Source of the DNA: Ashinkailepas kermadecensis
Lineage: Eukaryota > Arthropoda > Thecostraca > Neolepadidae
Assembly: GCA_034440615.1 (NCBI GenBank)
Contig: JAOTOM010005057.1
Span: forward strand, 624,001-688,000
DNA length: 64,000 nt
Direction of reading: 5' to 3'
How positions within the stretch are numbered: position 1 is the stretch's first letter; every line of letters starts with the position of its first letter. The notes under the pieces were generated by a model. The model searched no databases. It was not told the DNA's origin and saw only the letters and a program-made list of their open reading frames with translations. Shown piece by piece: positions 58,698 to 64,000 of the stretch. The translations under genes were made by a program, and so were the position numbers.

Positions 58698-58821
58698 CTG
58701 TACTTCCGAGGACACCGCAAGTACTTCCGCCGGTCGTTCTGCAGCGTCTGTCTGAGCGTTGCCATAGTGACCATCATCATCGCCGTGATTGGAGTGGTGG
58801 CAATCGCCGCTTACCTCGGAG
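58698..58821 (+). CDS. SEA-domain type II membrane protein, exon 3 (transmembrane helix)
   Basis: Encodes LYFRGHRKYFRRSF then a hydrophobic run with VAIVTIIIAVIGVVAIAAYL. The Arg/Lys-rich cluster directly before the helix, with no signal peptide upstream, predicts N-terminus-inside (type II) topology. The helix is about residues 183-208. Cys on the cytoplasmic edge (FCSVC) are possible palmitoylation sites. Donor GGAG|GTATGC after one base of a codon (phase 1), completed by the exon at 59584. This is the most distinctive membrane segment in the window. Confidence 0.88.
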
Positions 58822-58844
58822 GTATGCCGCAGGTCGGGGTACAT

Positions 58845-58905
58845 GTCAGGTCAAAAGTGTCAGTCAGGTCAAAAGTGTCAGTCAGGTCAAAAGTGTCAGT
58901 CAGGT
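58845..58905. repeat. 18-bp repeat (AGGTCAAAAGTGTCAGTC), about four units
   Basis: Contiguous units right after the exon's donor region. Confidence 0.9.
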
Positions 58906-59583
58906 CAATAGTGTGCATCCATCAATAGTGTGCGGGTCAGATCGAGGATGCATCAGGCCAGTATGTTTTGGGTGAACATCATGCACCAGGTGGTCGTGTG
59001 TTTCAGATCAGGGCATGTGTCGGTTCAGAGGTTTGCGGCAGGTGCGAGGTGTGTGTCAGCTCTGTCAGTTCAGAAGTGGCCTGTCAGGGCGGATGAGAGG
59101 TGTGTGTAGGGCCAGCAGTGTTTACAGATTAACGCCGTATGTCAGCTCAGAGATATGTTTCAGACCACCGCTGTGGTGTCAGTAAAAACGTGCATGCTAA
59201 GTCAAAGTTATGCGTCAGGTAGGCATTAATGACAACTATTGACACCGAGACGTTGGCCTTGTGATGCCAATGTGCGTCGGAGGGAAGCTCCTAACAGCGT
59301 ATAAACGATATTTTCATAAATTTTCTGACTATTTCACTATTATAATTATCAGATATGACGGCGAGGTTTCTTCGAAGTTGGATAGCAAATGTTGTGCACA
59401 CGTGAAAAAAAAACGATGGCGAAAGATAAGGGGCCATTTAACGGCTTGAATTCGGCCATACCGATTGGCCACAACTCACGCGGGAATGGCGGACAGCAGC
59501 CGTGCGCGGTCTCCCATGTCGACGGGGAACCGTCGCTTGGCTGGGCACTTACCTCACATCACTGTGTTGTGTTTTTTTTTCAG
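58906..59583. other. Intron 3, remaining part
   Basis: No further repeat is recognised. It ends in a long T-run and CAG at 59583, a strong acceptor. Confidence 0.6.
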
Positions 59584-59616
59584 TTATGACAACCGACGAC
59601 AGCGAAGCATTGAAAT
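59584..59616 (+). CDS. SEA-domain type II membrane protein, exon 4 (stalk)
   Basis: A 33-base exon reading V-MTTDDSEALK after completing the previous split codon. The acceptor is a T-run plus CAG; the donor is AAAT|GTAAGT, a near-consensus site. It ends in phase 1. The single T is completed by AC of the next exon to give Tyr. It forms a short acidic stalk between helix and SEA domain. Being short it could be chance, but both splice sites are strong and both phases fit. Confidence 0.72.
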
Positions 59617-59667
59617 GTAAGTTCTGGAGAAACGGAATAGAAGATGCGGAGCCGGCTCAGTTCAATG

Positions 59668-60018
59668 ACGTACCGAAACGTCACACGTTCACCTCGCAGC
59701 GATACCGAAACGTCACACGTTCACCTCGCAGCGATACCGAAACGTCACACGTTCACCTCGCAGCGACACCGAAACGTCACACGTTCACCTCGCAGCGATA
59801 CCGAAACGTCACACGTTCACATCGCAGCGATATCAAATCACGCGTCAGCCACCATGTTTGACGACGTTATGCATATTTAGCATGTTTGTATGCATAACGT
59901 TGTAATATGCATGTATATTCAACATGCATATTATGCATGTTTAACTATACCGAAACGTCACACGTTCACCTCGCAGCGATACCGAAACGTCACACGTTCA
60001 CCTCTCAGCGATATCAAG
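59668..60018. repeat. 32-bp minisatellite split by a TA-rich palindromic insert
   Basis: Units of ACCGAAACGTCACACGTTCA then CCTCGCAGCGAT: five at 59668-59830 and two more at 59948-60012. The phrase CACGCGTCAGCCACC follows both blocks. Between them, 59865-59945 is made of ATGCATATT and AATATGCAT palindromes. Each unit has AACGT and ACACGTT, a small inverted repeat. Confidence 0.9.
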
Positions 60019-60179
60019 CCACGCGTCAGCCACCCTAACGTCGTCAAACTTTGCCGTGTTTTGTCTCCCTCTCGCTCGTCAGACACACAGTACCGCCGGA
60101 AGTGCATTGCCATTGTGTGCCCTGTGATCCTCGTATTCACCATCGACTGCGTCCTCACAACTCGTGGACGTGCTTGCAG

Positions 60180-60295
60180 ACGAGATGGAGTACGCGGGCA
60201 AGTTCCGAGTGGCTCGGGGCGACTTTTTCCATCCGAGCCTCGGTAACCCCGCCTCGGCCGATTTCAAACTCAAGGCCGAGACCTACAAGAAAATG
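60180..60295 (+). CDS. SEA-domain type II membrane protein, exon 5 (first half of SEA)
   Basis: Acceptor GTGCTTGCAG at 60179; donor ATG|GTAAGA. It encodes EMEYAGKFRVARGDFFHPSL, then a segment with SADFKLKAETYKKM. This is the start of a SEA domain: a G/F-rich strand (GxFRV), then F-x-P-x-L, a Ser before a conserved F, and a helix ending YKKM. Other acceptors upstream would enter the frame after a stop at 60125-60127 or in the wrong phase. Ends in phase 0, matching the exon at 63559. Confidence 0.87.
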
Positions 60296-60479
60296 GTAAG
60301 AGCGATGGAGTCGGCGTGTGTGCGAGCTGTACGGCTGCAGATTCGTTCACGGCCGGTGTCGTGTTATGGGTGCAGTGACTCCGGTCAATCGAACTGGAGG
60401 CCGCTGCACTCGCATCGCAGTGCCTCCGGCTGGCAGTCAGTTGAAACCGGATCGGTGGCTGCTGGCGTTATTGCTCGAC
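60296..60479. other. Intron 5, first part
   Basis: GC-rich unique sequence leading into the pentamer array. No other feature. Confidence 0.5.
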
Positions 60480-60890
60480 ACGTCACTTCTGATAGTCACG
60501 TCTGCGTCACGTCACGTCTGACAGTCACGTCACGTCACGTCACGTCACGTCACGTCACGTCACGTCACGTCACGTCACGTCACGTCACGTCACGTCACGT
60601 CACGTCACGTCACGTCACCGTCACGTCACCGTCACGTCACCGTCACGTCACCGTCACGTCACCGTCACGTCACCGTCACGTCACCGTCACGTCACCGTCA
60701 CGTCACCGTCACGTCACCGTCACGTCACCGTCACGTCACCGTCACGTCACGTCACGTCACGTCACGTCACGTCACGTCACGTCACGTCACGTCTGACAGT
60801 CACGTCACGTCACGTCTGACAGTCACGTCACGTCACGTCTGCGTCACGTCACGTCACGTCACGTCACGTCACGTCTGACAGCGGTCACGT
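60480..60890. repeat. Pentamer array (ACGTC)n with an 11-bp (CCGTCACGTCA) core
   Basis: Nearly uninterrupted CACGT repeats, with a middle block (60615-60745) in the 11-bp form and interruptions CGTCTGACAGTC at the right. Read on the minus strand it is a string of TGACG half-sites of the CRE/bZIP type. All frames are open across it. Confidence 0.95.
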
Positions 60891-61130
60891 TGCCCAGTCT
60901 CGACTTCATCCGCCTGCCACCGCTGCTCGCCGCGCGCTTCAGCATCGCTTGATGGTCTGACACACCGCCCACCTCCCATGTTCTAACCATAGAATTGAAT
61001 GTCGCCCGACAGGCTGTTCTTGCGAATTTAAAAGTTGGTATTGCGAAAAGGTCGAGCTAGCTTAGTATGCAAATTAATGCGAACTTGGGCTAGGTTAGTG
61101 TTGCAGCCGCTGTGCTGTGGTACCGTGTCC
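60891..61130. other. Intron 5, unique part
   Basis: Nothing recognised. Confidence 0.4.
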
Positions 61131-61250
61131 ACTGCACGCGTCCACTGCACGCCGTCCACTGCACGCCATCCACTGCACGCCATCCACTGCACTCATGCAT
61201 GTGCTGTAGCATGTCCACTGCGCGCCATACACTGCACTCATGCCTGTGCC
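61131..61250. repeat. ~13-bp repeat (TCCACTGCACGCC)
   Basis: About eight loose units. Confidence 0.8.
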
Positions 61251-61319
61251 AGACACAGGGCCTCTTCTGATGGGAATTTTGACTGGAAGTCCTCGGCCAT
61301 TGGTGACTGCGGACTGCGG

Positions 61320-61432
61320 AGCCACCACCTGAGCCGATCCCCCCTCCAGTACCACCTGAGCCGATCCCCCCTCCAGTACCACCTGAGCCTATCTCCCTCC
61401 AGAAGCGCATGAACCAATCCCCCCCCTCCAGT
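61320..61432. repeat. 27-bp repeat, about four units
   Basis: Units of CCACCTGAGCCGATCCCCCC followed by TCCAGTA. The last one, CCCCCCCTCCAG, would make a good splice acceptor. Confidence 0.88.
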
Positions 61433-61804
61433 AGCGCTACTGAAATGAGGAACGGTCATTGGCTGGAGAGGCACGGCCTGCCGGCCATCACGCTGGAGGA
61501 GGTCGTGACCGGATACAAGTCTCCGCTTCCTAGACTGCATTTCTGGCGCAAGACAAGCGCAACCGTAAGCGGTCATGAAATACCAACATTCCATGGAGCG
61601 GAAGAGATTCGTGACCCACTAGCCTCCTGTCGTGATTTCGCTGGCTGCTGCGGCGGGCAAGGACTTGTTTTCCGGATATCTCAGCCGGCCATCTCGACTG
61701 ACGGCGAGATTTCCCATCGATTGCGAGTGTGGGCGACGGTGGCTGCTGTCATTCAGGCCGTCGCTACGGTCGTCCATGCTACTGTCACAATGCGATCACC
61801 TTGG
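61433..61804. other. Unique intron part with an exon-like stretch
   Basis: From 61439 the frame reads EMRNGHWLERHGLPAITLEE and continues to KTSAT before a possible donor ACC|GTAAGC at 61565. It is open and protein-like, but it would interrupt the SEA domain if spliced into this gene, so it is not called an exon. Confidence 0.3.
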
Positions 61805-61811
61805 CGGCCAG

Positions 61812-61925
61812 TGTGACTGTTAGTGTGGCGGTCGGTGTGGCGGAGAGAATGACGGTCAGTGTGGCGGTCAGTGTGGCGGTCAGTGTGACGGTCAGTGTGG
61901 CGGTCAGTGTGGCAGTCAGACGGCC
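61812..61925. repeat. 12-bp repeat (AGTGTGGCGGTC)
   Basis: About nine units, some with GACGG variants. Confidence 0.92.
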
Positions 61926-63000
61926 ACCACAGCGGCACATGTGAAGTCTGCCACGGACGAGGGAGGCGGGTCCGTACGTCCCTTGTTGAGCCGCTTCGTG
62001 ACGGTTCGGACACCCACGGAAGCCTGAATGCGGGTCATAGGTCACGTCAGGCGCCCGGCACGGCCCAATTCCGCGGCACCGACCGGTCTCGTCAGCCGCC
62101 GCCGACACACCGGCCGGGTCCTGGCCGTGGTGTTACCGACAAACACCCACGGCCGGATCCGGGCGTCGGCCGGGAGGGGTGCGCCTTGTGTGGCGGTGGC
62201 AGCGTGGTGTGCGGGGAGGGGCGTCGGTGAGGTGGTGGAGGCGTCTAATGACGTGCCGCCACACTTCACCGGTCGCGCCAGCCGCACCAGCCGCGCCAGC
62301 CACGGTCACGGACCTCCGGCCGCCGGCAATATAACGGAGGTAACGGTAACGGCGCCGCGCCGGCATCTCGCCCACTCAGCAGAAGCGTCCGCGTCTGCGG
62401 GGCCGCGACCACCACGACACCCGGCGGTCACCCCGTCCGCTCAGCAGAATTCTCCGAGTCTGTCGGAACCACCACCACGATACCCGGTGGTCACCCCCCC
62501 CCCCCGTCCGCTCAACAGAAGCCACGTCTGTCGGGCCGTCACCACCACCACCACCACCACCACACCCGGCGGTCACCCCACGCGCTCAGCAGAAGCAACC
62601 GTGCCTGTTGGGTCGACGCGTCTCGACACTTTTTCTTCACCTCGGAGCCACTGCACCGGAATATTGAACAGCCAACCGGCTTAAAACACACGACAAACGG
62701 CTTGTTTGGATGCACGCAAAGCGTACAGTGGCTGAATAATGGGGACCACCGTGTGTGGCGAGTATGGAAAATAGCGATTACCGGCGGGAGCACGAGCTGA
62801 GGCTCTCGGCAGAATAAAACTATGTGTGTCAGCGTGTTCGTTGCTAGAAAGACATAGCATGCTAACGAGCATGATGGCGAACGGCTCAAGCATGCCACAC
62901 CTGAGCCGTCCAATCTAAGTTGTAGAGACCAGCATCTTTGTGGTGGCGAATTGATCATGGAGGGAAGAGAGAAGCCTTTCGCTCCGTGCAGATGGTTATA
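61926..63000. other. GC-rich then mixed intron sequence
   Basis: Open frames on both strands to about 62680, crossing CCACCACCACC and CGGTCACCCC repeats (62400-62580) where a ~65-bp unit ending in CCGCTCAGCAGAA occurs three or four times. No exon is recognised. Confidence 0.4.
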
Positions 63001-63004
63001 AGTA

Positions 63005-63550
63005 TCTCTTGTAACGAGTGTATTTCTGTTGCTCTGTCACGACGGTTGTATCTCTTGTGACGGGTGTGTTTCCGTTGCTCTGCTACGGCGGTTGTATCTC
63101 TTGTGACGGGTGTGTTTCCGTTGCTCTGCTACGGCGGTTGTATCTCTTGTGACGGGTGTGTTTCCGTTGCTCTGCCACGTCGGTTGTATCTCTTGTGACG
63201 GGTGTGTTTCCGTTGCTCTGCCACGACGGTTGTATCTCTTGTGACGGGTGTGTTTCGTTGCTGCTACGACGGTTGTATCTCTTGTGACGGGTGTGTTTCG
63301 TTGCTCTGTGGCGGTTGTTTCTTGTGACGGGTGTGTTTCGGGCTCTGCGGCGGTTGTATCTCTTGTGCGGGTGTGCTTCCGTTGCTCTGCCACGACGGTT
63401 GTTTTGTGCGTTGCTCTGCCGCGGTTGTATCTCTTGTGACGTTTTGGTGTGTTTCTGTTGCTCTGCTACGGCGGTTGTATCTCTTGTGACGGGTGTGCTT
63501 CCGTTGCTCTGCCACGACGGTTGTATCTCTTGTGACGGGTGTGCTTCCGT
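63005..63550. repeat. 46-bp minisatellite running into a splice acceptor
   Basis: About 12 units of GGTTGTATCTCTTGTGACGG, GTGTGTTTCCGTTGCTCTGC and a TACGGC link. Units at 63300-63430 are shortened. The last unit breaks off at GTGCTTCCGTT and becomes CGGGCAG, the acceptor of the next exon. Confidence 0.93.
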
Positions 63551-63558
63551 TCGGGCAG

Positions 63559-63683
63559 ATTGAGACGCTGTACGGAAACAGTTACCTGTCGGAGGCGTTC
63601 CGACGAGCAGCCGTCGAGAAGTTCGGCAACGACTCGCTCACCGTGTTCTTCAGAGTCCACCTGGACAGGAGGAAGATTCCCAC
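63559..63683 (+). CDS. SEA-domain type II membrane protein, exon 6 (second half of SEA), gene continues
   Basis: Acceptor TCGGGCAG at 63558; donor CCCAC|GTAAGG after two bases of a codon. It encodes IETLYGNSYLSEAFRRAAVE, then KFGNDSLTVFFRVHLDRRKIP. This is the second SEA half: helix, Y-x-x-S, F-x-x-x-x-V, then FxNxSLxVxFxV strands. The position of the self-cleavage GSVVV loop is occupied by NDSLTV, so autoproteolysis is unlikely. The assembled protein reaches about 300 residues; no stop has been met, so further exons lie beyond the window. Whether a protease, LDL-receptor or other domain follows cannot be seen. Confidence 0.88.
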
Positions 63684-63689
63684 GTAAGG

Positions 63690-63890
63690 TCTTATCGGAC
63701 ACTCCCCAGGCAGACGGCCAACATTGTGGACGCTGCATGACCGACGCAGTCGATGCACCTCTCAACTCTATTAACACCGACCGAAACCAACCAACAACAA
63801 AACAACCAACCAACCAACCAACAAACAAACAAACAAACAAAAAAAAAAAAAAAAAAAAAAAAAAAACCAACCAACCAACCAACCGACCAG
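63690..63890 (+). mobile_element. SINE tail with AACC and poly-A runs
   Basis: Contains GGACGCTGCATGACC, GCAGTCGATGCACC, then AACC/AACA repeats (63770-63838) and about 26 A. It resembles the 7446-7550 remnant and the tails of the other SINEs. The tRNA-like head is not recognised. It begins immediately after the exon's donor. Confidence 0.55.
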
Positions 63891-64000
63891 ACGGTCAGCA
63901 TATGAGAAATCCCACGTGAGATGGAATCTGAAAACTGTTGATGGCGAGTGTTTGACAATGGAAGTTCGAGGTGCGGAATGTGTGGATGTCCTGCCCGAAA

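Noticed and set aside
61439..61564. Exon-like stretch between the two SEA exons
   Set aside because: 60295 to 63559 joins in phase 0 and gives a continuous SEA domain; inserting this would break the domain. The acceptor is derived from a 27-bp repeat.
63692..63958. Minus-strand frame with long Phe run
   Set aside because: It is the translation of the poly-A and AACC tail of a SINE-like repeat.

Overview
The window is eukaryotic nuclear DNA. It has spliced genes with GT-AG introns, tRNA-derived SINEs with target-site duplications, a decayed non-LTR retrotransposon and an extreme load of micro- and minisatellites. GC-rich exons, short-to-moderate introns and SINE tails ending in AACC repeats suit an invertebrate, most likely an arthropod (a crustacean such as a barnacle is my best guess). 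That is inference; no ribosomal or mitochondrial marker is present. There are no bacterial operons, CRISPR arrays or phage genes.

Layout. 1-6400: no gene; two diverged copies of a ~460-bp dispersed repeat, degenerate tandem repeats and DNA-transposon-like ends. 6445-6607: a young SINE. 7239-9570 (+): the coding exons of NAA40 (NatD, the histone H4/H2A N-terminal acetyltransferase), complete at about 239 codons in two exons. 11196-11287 (+): a possible isolated exon with a LisH-like helix. 11600-41300: almost entirely non-coding, with about 20 unrelated tandem arrays, a broken reverse-transcriptase element (15190-16445, minus), two more SINE-like units, a foldback element (39006-39242), a long hairpin (34581-34648) and a cluster of CGG trinucleotide expansions (40500-41260).

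42422-63683 (+): a second gene, running off the right end. Six phase-compatible exons encode at least 300 residues: a Ser/Pro/Arg-rich cytoplasmic N-terminus, one transmembrane helix preceded by a basic cluster (type II topology), a short stalk and a SEA domain. The ectodomain beyond the SEA domain lies outside the window, so the family (for example a type II transmembrane serine protease) cannot be settled here. Its introns are packed with minisatellites.

The most interesting observations are in this second gene. A ~60-bp minisatellite starts exactly at the splice donor of its first coding exon and repeats that donor five times in the same reading frame. A 53-bp array of about 23 units carries a palindromic nuclear-receptor-type site in most units. 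A 46-bp array runs into the acceptor of the second SEA exon. No multi-gene 'system' was found; what is unusual is how satellite DNA is embedded in gene structure.
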